Positions 47,098 through 57,079 of a stretch of 64,000 nt of DNA are shown in pieces; position 1 is the first letter of the stretch, and each line of letters begins with the position of its first letter. Source of the stretch: Tenrec ecaudatus (Eukaryota > Chordata > Mammalia > Afrosoricida > Tenrecidae); NCBI RefSeq assembly GCF_050624435.1, contig NC_134530.1, forward strand, positions 145,864,721 through 145,928,720, in the 5' to 3' direction. The notes under the pieces are model-generated. The model was not told the DNA's origin and did no database searches. It was given only the letters and a program-made list of their open reading frames with translations. A program made the position numbers and the translations under genes.

Positions 47098-50000
47098 TTG
47101 GTTTGCTCCCCTGTGTTCTGGGAGGACCTGGCTCTCTCCCCTGTGTCTTCAGTGTCGCCCTCTGTAGTCATTCTTCTGGGGAGGTGGGAGGTGGGTGGGT
47201 GACGTAGCTGGGATAGGGGCCAGCCCGGTCAGCAGACTTCTCTGTTAGTTCACTGCTTCCTGCCAGTATGTCGCCCTCAAGGCTTGGTGTCTATTACTAT
47301 GCAGCAACTGGTGTACTGCATAGTGAAGTTCTGGTGGCGTGGTGAATATGTTCTGTGTGCCTAACTGCAAGGTCAGCAGTTCCACTCCACAGTCAACTCT
47401 GCGGGGGAAAGATGAGGTTTTCTACCCCTGAGAAGACGTACAGCCTCAGAAACCCAAAGGGCCAGTCAACTCTGTCCTGTAGGGTCACTGTGCCTAAGAA
47501 CTGGCTCAGTGGCAGTATTGTTTCTGCTAAGTATTAACAATTATGATTGTTGCCTAGCTTTTACTCTGTGCCAGGTACTGAGTTAGGTGTAGGGGTTAGA
47601 GATAAAAATAAAACATTCAGTCCTCGGCTTTAGGAGCACACAATGCACGGTGGAAGGCTGACTCACAGTCACGGCGTGTGATCAGTGTCGTGACCGAGGT
47701 ATGCAGAGGGCGGGGATTCATGCTGATCTGATGCAGGAGCCTCAGAAAGGACTTCCTAAGGAAGGGATGCTTGAACGCAGCTTCTAAAGAAAGAGTGCTA
47801 GCCAACTAAATGAGGGGTGAGACCTGCACACACAACGAATAGACATGCACGGGCAAGTGGATGAGTGATAGATGAGGTTCCACAGGAGGCCAGAATTACA
47901 TCGTATGGGGCCTGGTATATTATGTGAAGAAATGTGTGGGTTAGGAAGGTATAAATAGGATTCATAGTCTCTCTTTTAGCTGCTTTGTAAGGATGCTAAA
48001 AGACTAAATGAAGCCAGCAAAAGCATGTGTACGTACTGTGAAAACACACATAGATTTATTTTTATTTAGGGAGCTGGAAGCATCTTCACTGATATCCTGC
48101 TATATTTGACCATTCCAGGAAATGCGTGAAGCTTTTGAGCAGGAGGCCAAGCAAGTCAACAGGCCCAGGCTGATGGTCACGGCCGCTGTAGCTGCTGGCA
48201 TCTCCAACATCCAGTCTGGCTATGAGATCCCCCAGCTGTCCCAGTGAGTGACGCACCTTATCCTCAAACTCCTCTGGGAATCGCCCGTGCAGGACAGACT
48301 TGTCCTTTGTTATGTCTTGCTGTTTAGGGACCTTGATCAAGAGTCTTTGGAAGTGGTATCTTTTGCCTGAATGAATGTACAGTGTGACCATCAGAAATTA
48401 TTTCAAATCCTTTATCCCGCTTCAGGTACCTGGATTACATCCACGTCATGACCTATGACCTCCATGGCTCCTGGGAGGGCTACACAGGAGAGAACAGCCC
48501 CCTCTACAAGTACCCTACTGACACTGGCAGCAACGCCTACCTCAATGTGGTGAGCCCCTGCCCAGACGCACATGCAGATGATGGATGTTGCTATAAATTA
48601 CATGAAGAATTACTTAGAAAATCAAAATAAACTCTGATAATGGGTCACTTGGACCCCTGCCCTCCTAAGGGGGCTGTCGTGTCATAACAACTCTAGTTCC
48701 ACCAAAATATCGGGGGGGGGAGCTAATTAATCTATCATCAACATCATAAATGTTGCCAGCCGGCACACTGAACTAACATAGCTGTGAATGGGGCCATCCG
48801 CTGGCTAGGGCCTGTAGCTAAGCCACTGCTGTTGCAGGATTATGCCATGAACTACTGGAAGGATAACGGGGCCCCAGCTGAGAAGCTCATCGTTGGATTC
48901 CCAGCCTACGGACACACCTTCATCTTGAGCAACCCCTCCAACACCGGCATTGGCGCCCCCACTTCTGGTGCTGGTCCTGCTGGGCCCTACACCAGGCAGA
49001 CTGGATTCTGGGCCTACTATGAGGTAGGTGAAGGAGCCCTGGTGGTCTAACATTTAAGCACTCAAGTAGTCACCAAAAGGTTGGTAGTTGGCATCCACCT
49101 CGCAGGGAGACAGACCTGGTCATCTATCCCCATAAAGATTACAGCCTGGGAAAGCCTACGGGGCAATTCTACTTGATCGCAGGGGGCCAGTATTAATAGA
49201 AATCCATTTGTCAGCACTTATTAACATGGGGTAACATAGACTGAATAATGTTCTGTAAATTTTGTGCATGGCGTTAGCCAGTAGGCTCTGCAGAAACCTT
49301 GACTCTTTGTTCTGTCCCCTACCTGCCTGAGTAAGACTCCAATAGTAAGCCTTGGTGGGTGGGGGTTGGGTACCCAGCTCCTTACTGAAGCCTCTGTGGA
49401 CTCCCTGGGGAAAAGGTGAGCAGTTTGCTTTTGTAAAGATTGTAGCCTTGAAAACCCGGTGGCTGGTTCTGCACTGCTTTATAGAGTTGCTGGGAGTAGA
49501 AACCGACCGTTATGGGAGAAGGATCTCTCAAATGCATAAAGTATTTAAATTATTTGCTCACTTACCTAATCTAAAAAGCACTTAATGATGTGCAATAGCC
49601 CTTCAAGCAAAAGCACATACAGTTAAAATCATTTATATTAACGCACAAAGGAATGAAATAAATATACCTTTCACGTGACTGTGGGTTTCAAAGATCAAAC
49701 ATTAAGCATAAGGGCAGCCTGAGAGCATTGGGGAGCAGACTGATTTTCTTTAAATCCAGGGACAATCTCAATTAGGGACATGAAAGAACATAAAATGAAA
49801 GGGCAAGTGTATGTTTGGTTCATTCATTGCGGTTACATGAGTATTTAACAAATCTGAATTTCTTGGCTTTTTAAAGATCTGCACCTTCCTGAAAAATGGA
49901 GCCACTCAGGAATGGGATGCCCCCCAAGATGTGCCTTATGCCTATCAGGGCAATGAGTGGGTTGGTTATGACAATGTCAAGAGCTTCAATATCAAGGTAA

Positions 50001-51169
50001 GATCAGCTCTTCAGACATGGTGAGGTACCAGCCTTGAGTCCCAGGAAGTAAAATGGCTCCTGGTGTTTTCTGTGCTTGAACAGGCTCAGTGGCTTAAGCA
50101 GAACAACTTTGGAGGTGCCATGGTCTGGGCCATTGACTTGGATGATTTCACTGGTACCTTCTGCAACCAGGGCAAGTTCCCCTTGATCAGTACCCTGAAG
50201 AACGCTCTTGGCCTGCAGAGTGCAAGTAAGTGACAGCAAGAAATTCCCAGGACATAGAAATTCTTCTCTAACTCAAAACACAAGCTTCACGTTTTCTCAC
50301 CTCCATTGACCAGAGAACATCTTTCCACTGCTCTTGCTCAACTGACAGACAGATGCTAAACTTCCATGGTAGGAGCTTTGTGCTCTTATGGGAAACCAGC
50401 TCTACTTGGGTAGGCTTTCTAGTCTGCTAAGTCTTAAAGGTGTAGAAGAGCTAAGCATTTCTCTGAAAATATTTTGATTAAAATTCTTTCAGCCTACCTG
50501 AGGAGATTTAATAGGAAACCCTCATGCATGCTCACATATCTTAATCTGCAATCAGGATTAAGTACCAACTCCCTATTTTCCCCCAGCCGTCTCAGAGATT
50601 TCCTCTCTTATGTGCCCACGACTTTACCCAGATCCTAGAAAAGTTGTTTTGCACATACCAGGTGCTCAGTAAATATTTGTTGATTTTGACAGTGTTAAAG
50701 GAAGAGAGAGCTTTTTTCAAAATTTCAGGTTGGCCTGAAATAGCTTTTTCAAATTCCAGAGGATGGAACTCTCCTATGGTCCCCTCAATTTCAAAGATCC
50801 AGAAGCTAACTGCACCCCAACTCCAGTTTTCATCTCCTTCCAGGTCTCTTCACCTCTGGACAAAGCTCACCAGTCTGCCTTTTATGTTGTATGTTTTCAG
50901 GTTGCACTGCTCCTGCTCAGCCCATTGCCCCAATAACACCCCCTCCCAGCAGTGGAAGCGGGAGCGGAAGCGGGAGCGGAAGCGGAAGCAGCAGTTCAGG
51001 AGGCAGCTCTGGTGGCAGTGGATTCTGTGCTGGCAAAGCCAACGGACTGTACCCTGTGGCTAATAACAGAAATGCTTTCTGGCACTGCCTGAATGGGATC
51101 ACGTACGAGCAGCATTGCCAGGCAGGGCTTGTCTTTGACACCAGCTGTGATTGCTGCAACTGGGCGTGA
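38941..51169 (+). CDS. CHIA: Acidic mammalian chitinase, tandem copy 2 (CHIA)
   Basis: Second complete GH18 chitinase, closest of the two to human CHIA at its C terminus. Coding exons: 38941-38962, 41113-41142, 41661-41862, 43360-43416, 44497-44662, 48119-48243, 48426-48549, 48838-49023, 49877-49996, 50084-50225, 50901-51169. Introns are GT-AG; the joined frame is 1443 nt (480 residues plus TGA). Exons 2-10 equal copy 1 in length; exon 1 is one codon shorter and exon 11 nine bases shorter. Signal peptide about 1-20. DGLDFDWE ends at Glu139, with MTYDLHGSW and [10 protein letters not shown] also intact. Residues 393-432 form a Ser/Gly linker with a run of SG pairs. CBM14 cysteines are C434, C454, C464, C474, C476 and C477. 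The end CDCCNWA equals human CHIA. Start context is ACCATGG. The gene is larger than copy 1 (12.2 kb against 6.9 kb), largely because family A, AfroSINEs and long introns 1, 3 and 5 fill it. Confidence 0.96.
39100..39725. other. CHIA copy 2 intron 1, nothing recognised
   Basis: No repeat or exon recognised before the AfroSINE at 39728. Confidence 0.4.
39728..39918 (-). repeat. AfroSINE-related SINE in CHIA copy 2 intron 1
   Basis: Antisense copy: 'ggctcatagtgaccttgtg', 'gattcaaaccaccaacctt', 'ccaggactcctt'. Confidence 0.8.
39925..41100. other. Rest of CHIA copy 2 intron 1
   Basis: No repeat that I can name. A short G run (about 40973-40982) is the only simple sequence. Confidence 0.4.
42349..42431 (-). 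repeat. Family A retroposon, 83-bp insertion in CHIA copy 2 intron 3
   Basis: The shortest clear insert: only the last roughly 80 bases of the family, starting with its T-rich (antisense poly(A)) end. TGCTATCT occurs at 42341-42348 and 42432-42439, a perfect 8-bp duplication. Confidence 0.92.
42445..43355. other. CHIA copy 2 intron 3, nothing recognised
   Basis: No named repeat or exon seen. Confidence 0.4.
43420..44490. other. CHIA copy 2 intron 4, nothing recognised
   Basis: 1.08 kb without recognisable repeat. The matching intron in copy 1 is only 111 bases (18431-18541), so this intron was expanded here or shortened there. Confidence 0.5.
44785..44982 (+). repeat. AfroSINE in CHIA copy 2 intron 5
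   Basis: Well-preserved sense copy: 'gaagccccggtggcatagtg', 'gggctgctaactgcatggtc', 'cacgatgagtcggcattcac'. Confidence 0.9.
45030..45145. repeat. Possible MIR fragment
   Basis: 'actatatgccaggcaatata' is similar to the MIR/L2 phrase 'ctatgtgccaggcactg'. Weak. Confidence 0.35.
45215..47265 (-). repeat. Family A retroposon, near full-length (about 2.05 kb)
   Basis: Antisense copy inside CHIA copy 2 intron 5. It runs from the tail (aatcactttattgggggat) through every block of the family to 'cagcagacttctctgttag', the same 5' position as the copy at 7484-9425. It contains a (TC)n tract at 47025-47095 not present in the other long copy. No long conserved ORF. Confidence 0.85.
47025..47095. repeat. 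(TC)n microsatellite
   Basis: About 33 CT dinucleotides inside the family A element. The Ser-Leu repeat frames predicted across it are artefacts. Confidence 0.97.
47325..47520 (+). repeat. AfroSINE in CHIA copy 2 intron 5
   Basis: Sense copy: 'gttctggtggcgtggtgaat', 'caaggtcagcagttccact', 'ctctgtcctgtagggtcact'. Confidence 0.8.
47545..47660. repeat. MIR/L2-like ancient fragment
   Basis: 'ttttactctgtgccaggtac' and 'ggttagagataaaaataaa' follow the order of the conserved MIR/L2 core (tgtgccaggcactg ... ggggatacaa). Confidence 0.45.
47660..48110. other. End of CHIA copy 2 intron 5, nothing recognised
   Basis: No recognised feature up to the exon 6 acceptor. Confidence 0.4.
49030..49200 (+). 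repeat. AfroSINE in CHIA copy 2 intron 8
   Basis: It starts only a few bases after the exon 8 donor: 'gaaggagccctggtggtct', 'ccataaagattacagcctgg', 'cggggcaattctacttgat'. Confidence 0.85.
49345..49512 (+). repeat. AfroSINE, diverged, in CHIA copy 2 intron 8
   Basis: 'tgcttttgtaaagattgtag', 'ccttgaaaacccggtggctg' and 'gggagtagaaaccgac' mark a sense copy with a damaged head. Confidence 0.6.
49520..49870. other. CHIA copy 2 intron 8, nothing recognised
   Basis: No recognised repeat or exon. Confidence 0.4.
50640..50695. repeat. MIR/L2-like fragment in CHIA copy 2 intron 10
   Basis: 'cataccaggtgctcagtaaa' and 'tatttgttgattttg' resemble the L2/MIR 3' phrase 'aggtgctcaataaatatttg'. Confidence 0.55.
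50950..50996 (+). repeat. Minisatellite in the Ser/Gly linker of CHIA copy 2
   Basis: Tandem 'ggaagcgggagc'-like 12-base units encode the GSGS run of the linker. Copy 1 lacks this run and has a mixed linker with Asp417 and Pro433. Confidence 0.8.
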
Positions 51170-51248
51170 CCCTGAGCTGTACCTTCATTCTCTGTAGTGC
51201 TCAAAGTCTCTTTTGTCTAGGACACCCATGTCCTGCCTAGAGTTCTGC

Positions 51249-51254
51249 AATAAA
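51249..51254 (+). terminator. Poly(A) signal of CHIA copy 2
   Basis: An AATAAA hexamer lies 80 bases after the stop codon. Confidence 0.88.
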
Positions 51255-51274
51255 AATTCAACCATAAAAACATG

Positions 51275-51588
51275 AGTATTGTTAGTTTTATGTGATTTTG
51301 GTAGTGTCATGGAATCCATTGTGCTCCTGAAAAGTGTATGTTAGGGTCCTGCTCGCTAAACTTGTGGGTGTAATCCCACTTGGAAATAGGTTGTTTCTTT
51401 GCTAGGCTTATAAGGCCATCCCAGTATGTCCTAAACCTAATCACGTCTGTGTTATAGAGAGTGACAATTTGACACATAAGCGAGCATAAATGGGAGAGGG
51501 TGGAGGTCAGATACCACATGAACACCTCCAATGAGGCAGACGATGTCAGAGCAACAGAAACGGAAGAAACAGGACTTCCCTGACCCAG
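51275..51588. other. Probable old interspersed repeat, family unknown
   Basis: 'ttgtgggtgtaatcccactt' and 'ggaaataggttgtttctttg' have the look of a dispersed mammalian repeat, but I cannot name it. No gene is visible. Confidence 0.35.
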
Positions 51589-51589
51589 A

Positions 51590-51778
51590 CCAGAACTCAC
51601 TGCCATGGAGTCTATTCCGATTCATAGCAATGCTAGAGAGGCAGGGTCGAATGCCCCTGTGGGTTTCCAACACTAAAGCTTTATGGGAGTGGAAAGCCTC
51701 ACACTTGTTTCAAACTGCTGACCTTATGGTTAGCAGCCCAATGCATAACCCACTACGCCATCAGGGCGCCTTCCTTTT
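51590..51778 (-). repeat. AfroSINE
   Basis: Antisense copy: 'cagaactcactgccatggag', 'cgaatgcccctgtgggtttc', 'actacgccatcagggcgcct'. Confidence 0.88.
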
Positions 51779-52184
51779 TCTGAAAGCCAGTGCCCAGAAT
51801 GCGGACACTCGTGGTATGCGAGTTACAGCAGCACTAGGAAGCTAAGATGGGTAGAGACCTCTAGGTGTGAGAATCCAGTCCGTCCATGGGAGACAAGTGA
51901 TCAAAGAGAGTGTGTGGTGAAGCGGCAGAACCAGCAGCCCCATAGACTTCTCTCTGCCTGAATGGATCTACCGGAAGGCTGAAAGTCTATGAGGAGAAAA
52001 CGTTTGAATGAGTGGCTCAGGGACTGCATGAAGGGCCGAAGAGAAAAGGTGGACAGTCTGTTGAATGTCCCCAGAGAGGCGCCCCAGTGATTAGTGATTA
52101 GGCCACTTCTGAGGACTAAAACTGGTCCAGCACCTCTTGTGGTGGAAGCTTTGGGAAGATCTGTGCAGTGGACTCTTTTTGAGG

Positions 52185-52405
52185 TGTCTGCCCTGGGAGT
52201 GTAGGGGTTATGCATTGACTGCTAACTACAGAGTTAGCAGTTTGAAACTACCAGCCACTCCCCTGGAGAAAGACAGGGCTTTCTGTTCCTATAAAGAGTT
52301 AAAGTCTCAGAAGCTCGTACGGTCAGTTCTACCCTGCCCTATAGGGTCACTACACCTTGATGTCCAATAGAATCAGCGGCAACTCGATGCCCATGAGATT
52401 TTGTG
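52185..52405 (+). repeat. AfroSINE
   Basis: Sense copy: 'tgactgctaactacagagtt', 'ctataaagagttaaagtctc', 'ctaccctgccctatagggtc'. Confidence 0.8.
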
Positions 52406-52409
52406 TTTT

Positions 52410-53020
52410 ATTTTGGCCTGTTTATGAGCATGGATATCCAGCTGGGTTCAGCACCAGCTGCTGAGTCTGTACTACATAACATAATCTCCTCTTCTTGGGC
52501 TGATGGTTGCCTGGGGTGGGTGTCAGACTCTAGCAAGCCAATCAGATGATCACTCCTTATAATTTTCAATTGAAGCAAGGAATTGTCACTTAGTCTTGAG
52601 ACTATCTGGGTCTGTACTATGTAAACCTGGGAGCTTCCCTGACTGACACTGTAACTGCCTTGAGGTTAGAGGAGACTCGAAAGCTCCCTGAGTCAGAACA
52701 AGAAGGCTAAAGTGGCCCTGCAGGAAAAAAAATAAAGCCGCCATGTAAGTTGGGCCACCTTACCAACGGCTTTCAAACCGCTGATTCTAGTTCTTTCTTA
52801 AGACAAAGTGCCTTTCTAACTTTGAATTCCGTGAAACTTCTTTAAAATCATGGGGAAAGATTTCCTTGCTGCATAAGTTTGTTCACTGTTGGTTTATTTA
52901 TTTGCAATAGATGGGAATCTAGCTAAGATAATCAGAGAATAAGGACTAATATTTTATGGCTTGCTTGTAGCATTTAATGGGCTAGACTCTTCTAAGTAAC
53001 TTATGCGTTTTGTTTCTTTT
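52410..53020. other. No gene recognised
   Basis: Apparently unique sequence, with nothing assignable. Confidence 0.4.
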
Positions 53021-53025
53021 ATTTA

Positions 53026-54002
53026 GTTTTTTTTTAAAAAAAACCATTTTATTAGGGACTCATACAACTCTTATCATAATCCATACATACATCAATTGTA
53101 TAAAGCACATCTGTACATTCTTTGCCCTAATCAATTTCAAAGCATTTGCTCTCCACGTAAGCCCTTTGCATCGAGTCCTCTTTTTTCCCCTCCCTCCCGG
53201 CTCCCCCTTCCCTCATGAGCCCTTGATAATTTATCAATTATTATTTTGTCATAGCTTGCCCTGTCCCACATCTCCCTTCACCCTCTTTTCTGTTGTCCAT
53301 CCCCCAGGGAGGAGGTCACATGTAGATCCTTGTAATGAATTCCCCCTTTCTAACCCACTCACCCTCTACCCTCCCAGTATCGCCACTCACACCACTGGTC
53401 CTGGAGGTATCATCCGCCCTGGATTCCCTGTGTCTCCACCTCCTATCTGCACCAGTGTACATCTTCTGCTCTATCCAGTCTTGCAAGGTAGAATTCGGAT
53501 CATGATAATTGGGCAGGGAGGAAGCCTTTAGGAACTAGAGGAAAGCTGTATTCTTCATTGGTGCTACATCGCACCCTGACTGACTCATCTCCTCCCCTAA
53601 ACTCCTCTGCAAAGGGATCTCCAGTGGCCGACAAATGGGCTTTTGGGTCTCCACTCTGCACTTCCCCATTCATTCACTATGGTAAGATTTTTTTTTTCTG
53701 ATTATGCCTTATCCCTTCGACACCTCGTGATCGCTCAGGCTGGTGTGCTTCTTCCATGTGGGCTTTGTTGCTTCTGAGCTAGATGGCTGTTTGTTCACCT
53801 TCAAGCCTTTAAGGCTCTAGACACTCTCTTTTGATAGCCGGGCACCATCAGCTTTCTTCACATTTGCTTGTTCACCCGCTTTGTCTTCAGCAGTTGTGTC
53901 AGGAGGGTGAGCATCATAGAATGCCAATTTAATAGAAAAAAGTATTCATGCATTGAGGGATTATTTGAGTAGAGGCCCAAGGTCCTTCCACCACCTTAAT
54001 AC
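53026..54002 (-). repeat. Family A retroposon
   Basis: Antisense copy, about 0.98 kb, from the T/A-rich tail (aaaaaccattttattaggg) to 'cccaaggtccttccaccacc'. The 173-codon frame inside it (53010-53531) is repeat text and is not kept open in other copies. Confidence 0.85.
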
Positions 54003-54019
54003 AGCAATCTTACTACCAC

Positions 54020-54232
54020 CACTACTTCTCACCTATCAAGTCAATTCTGACTCATAGCGACTCTATAGGACAGGGTACAACTACCCCTATGGATTTTTGA
54101 GTCTGTAACTCTTTAAGGGAGTAAAATGTCTCATCTCTCTCCTGTGGAGCAGCTGGTGGTTTTTAACTGCTGACTTCTCATTTCACAGTCCAATGTGTTA
54201 CACACTATGACACTAGGACTCCTACAGCAAGC
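54020..54232 (-). repeat. AfroSINE
   Basis: Antisense copy next to the family A element: 'caagtcaattctgactcata', 'gcgactctataggacaggg', 'cactaggactcct'. Confidence 0.85.
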
Positions 54233-54254
54233 TTAGGGGGTCAAAAATACTATT

Positions 54255-54345
54255 AACTAAATAAACTGAAGCCCAAGAGGGCTAGGAAATATGCCAAGCA
54301 TCACACAGCTAGCGAGTTGCAAAGGCAGGTTCAAGATTTTACAGG
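54255..54345 (+). repeat. MIR SINE fragment
   Basis: 'gaagcccaagagggctagg', 'catcacacagctagcgagtt' and 'gcaaaggcaggttcaag' follow the conserved MIR core. Confidence 0.7.
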
Positions 54346-54484
54346 CCATCCTGAAACAAATTTCAATGCTTTCATAGAAGATAATAGAACTGATAACAAT
54401 GGTGAAGTATTCATAGTTTTTTGGACAATGGTCTTCACCCATTAATTCACTCACTCTTTATTACAGGACAGGTAATGCACTGTG

Positions 54485-54806
54485 GGACACAGTGGTGGTT
54501 CAGCAATGGAATCCTTACCTCTCCTGCAGGAGACTCAGGTTTGATAGCCAGTCAATGTACTTCATGCGCAGGCACCCTGATTGGTCAGTGTAGGACTATG
54601 TGGTGCGTCGTGCTGAACAGGCTTCACTGGAGGTTTCTGATGAAAACAGAATAGGCCTAGTGACCTTCTTTCGAACGTCAGTCAGTGAACATTATGAATC
54701 TTAACGGCCTGATTTGCAACTGGTCATGGGCTGGCAGGAAAACTTGGCAGCATCTCATCTAGTTGTGTCTAGGGTCACCCTGAGTTGAGGGCAGCTGGCG
54801 ACAACG
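54485..54806 (+). repeat. tRNA-derived SINE, second type, with RTE tail
   Basis: The head is tRNA-like: 'cagtggtggttcagcaatgg' followed by 'aggagactcaggtttgatag' (B-box-like). The body carries 'gctgaacaggcttcactgg'. The end 'gtctagggtcaccctgagtt' plus 'ggcgacaacga' is the RTE/AfroSINE tail. It differs from the common AfroSINE in head and body. It is not a functional tRNA gene. Confidence 0.75.
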
Positions 54807-55070
54807 AAGTCCCAGGAAATGAAGACTCAACTCTGACAAAGACTGGTACTGAATTAGGAATATGGTTTTTCTATCTATAGTCTTTTTAACTCTCCCCAAA
54901 TGACATTTTTCATGGGTTAAGGAAGGGGGGGGATATGTGTAAAGGAGTAGCAGATTCAGTTGTGATTATTGACGAGATCAACTGTGGTTGCAAAAGCTTG
55001 TGGCTCCGGTGTGGCAAGTAATCAGTGTTGCCATAAAACTAGGTATAAGATGAGCCATCTCAAATAGAGG
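54807..55070. other. Nothing recognised
   Basis: Short gap between two repeats. Confidence 0.4.
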
Positions 55071-55074
55071 AAAG

Positions 55075-56165
55075 AACTAGCAGGCAAAGGGCATTTATAG
55101 AGGTCTAAATACAGCATGTACATATGTAAATACATTTATACATGACAATGGGGAAATAGATCTATGTGCATATATTTATAGGGTTAGTATTAAGGTAGCA
55201 GATGGACATTGGGTCTCTAATCAAGTACTCCCTCAATTAAGAACATTTTGTTCTATTAAGCTGGCATTCCATGATGCTCACCTTCCTGACACGATTGCTG
55301 AAGATAAAGTGAGTGCATAAGCAAATGTGGTGAAGAAAACTGATGGTGCCCGGCTACTAAAAGATATAGCATCTGGGGTCTTAAAGGCTTGAAGATAAAT
55401 AAGTGACCATCTAGCTGAGAAGCAACAAAGCCCACATGGAAGAAGCACATCAGCCTGGGTGATCACAGGGTGTCCATATTATCAAATATCAGACATCAAA
55501 AAACAAAATATCATATCATTATGAATGAGAAAAAGGGCAGGGTGGGGGCCCAAAGCCCATCTGTAGACAACTGGGCAACCCTTTATAGAAGGGTCTCAGA
55601 GAGGAGACCAGCCAGTCAGGATGCAGTATAGTACCGATGAACATACAACTTTCCCGAAGTTCTTTATTGCTTCATCCCCATCACACTATCATGACCCCAA
55701 TTCTACCTTACAAATCCGGCTAGACCAGAGGATGTACACTGGTACAGATAAGAGCTGGAAACACAGGGAATCCAGGACAGATAAACCCCTCAGGACCAAT
55801 AATGAGTAGTGATACCCGGAGAGTAAGGGGGCGGTGGGGGAGAAAAGGGGAACCGATCACATTGATCTACATATAACCCCCTCCCTAAGGGACAGACAAC
55901 AGAAACGTGGGTGAAGGGAGACATCATTCAGTATAAGACATGAAAAAATAATAATAATTTATAAATTATCAAGGGTTCGTGAGGGAAGGAGGGTGGGGCA
56001 GGGAGGGGGAAAATGAGGAGCTGATACCAAGGGCTCAAGTAGAGAGAAAATGTTTTGAGGATGATGATGGCAACAAATATACAAATGTTCTTGACACAAT
56101 GGATGTATGTATGGATTGTAATGAGTTGCACAAGCCCCCGATAAAATTATTTTTAATAAATAAAT
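55075..56165 (+). repeat. Family A retroposon
   Basis: Sense copy, about 1.09 kb, with the G-rich tract near 55985-56010 and an A/T-rich tail of AATA repeats at 56150-56172. Confidence 0.85.
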
Positions 56166-56169
56166 AAAT

Positions 56170-56760
56170 AATAAGCCAGCTTAGAAGTAAGAAAGGGGAT
56201 GTCATGACCAAGAGAAATAAGAGGAGGCGAGAGTAGAGTGCATCCTTTGGACCCCAAGATCCTTGCACACTGAACTACCTTGGTCAGACAGAAAGCTGTG
56301 AAACAGGATGAACCAGAGCATAAGACAGAGTGCTGGACTTCCTAGTCCATGGAGCAAGTAAACCTTAGTGCCTTTGGGCAGGTGGCTGGCTTGTGGAGTG
56401 GAGTGTCTCAAGCCACTTGGTTAAGAGAGATAAGTTTACTGGCACGGAGCTAGAGTTTCATGTCTCCAGGATGAGTTCTATGGTGGAGTGGTATACCTTT
56501 GGGGCACTTATAGGCAACCCTAAAAGAGTTTTGTAACATAGTCTGAGCAGGACAGAGGTCAAGTGGCTGTGTAACTAAAATACCAAGGACCAGAAAGAGG
56601 CCTCCGTGTGACACAGCTGAGAAGAGATTTTTCTTGTCCAGATAATTGTATCCTGAACTTGTTAACTTTGGGCTTCGAATGTTATCCATAGCCTTCTGCA
56701 GACTGGGTGCTCACAATTTAAGCTCAGCTATGGAATTTGGTTTTTGTTGTTTGGTCCTTA
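56170..56760. other. No gene recognised
   Basis: No recognised exon. Minus-strand frames here overlap the preceding repeat or lack any domain. Confidence 0.4.
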
Positions 56761-56764
56761 GATC

Positions 56765-57035
56765 ACACAGGTTGGTGCGCTTCTTCCATGTTGCCGCTTG
56801 CTTGAAGACAAGGCTTTCAGATCCAGAAACTATTTTCTAATAGCCGTTCATTTTCTTCACCACACTTCGCTATAGCACCCATATTTTCAGTGATTTCCTC
56901 ATGAAGGTGAGCACCAATCAGGGTTACATCATAAGAACTAATTGTATGTAGATTGGGGCTAGAATTGAGTGCAAGCCCAACTCCATTCAAATAGGGGTGA
57001 ACGTCAACTGTTCCTGTGGTGCAGTGATTCCAGGT
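56765..57035 (-). repeat. Old relative of family A
   Basis: 'ggtgcgcttcttccatgttg', 'tcattttcttcaccacactt' and 'ctcatgaaggtgagcacc' parallel family A text with many differences. Confidence 0.5.
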
Positions 57036-57079
57036 GCTCTTTCCATTTCTGTTGGCGCTTCCTTTGTCGGTCAATATTC

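Noticed and set aside
46914-47207. ORFs made of Ser-Leu or Arg-Glu repeats
   Set aside because: They are translations of the (TC)n microsatellite inside a family A element.
53010-53531. 173-codon plus-strand ORF (and similar 162-codon ORF at 63145-63633)
   Set aside because: Both are the antisense strand of family A. The frame is open in these two close copies but not in the others, so I do not treat it as a gene.
54485-54560. Possible tRNA gene
   Set aside because: The tRNA-like A and B boxes belong to the head of a SINE, and the cloverleaf stems are not maintained.
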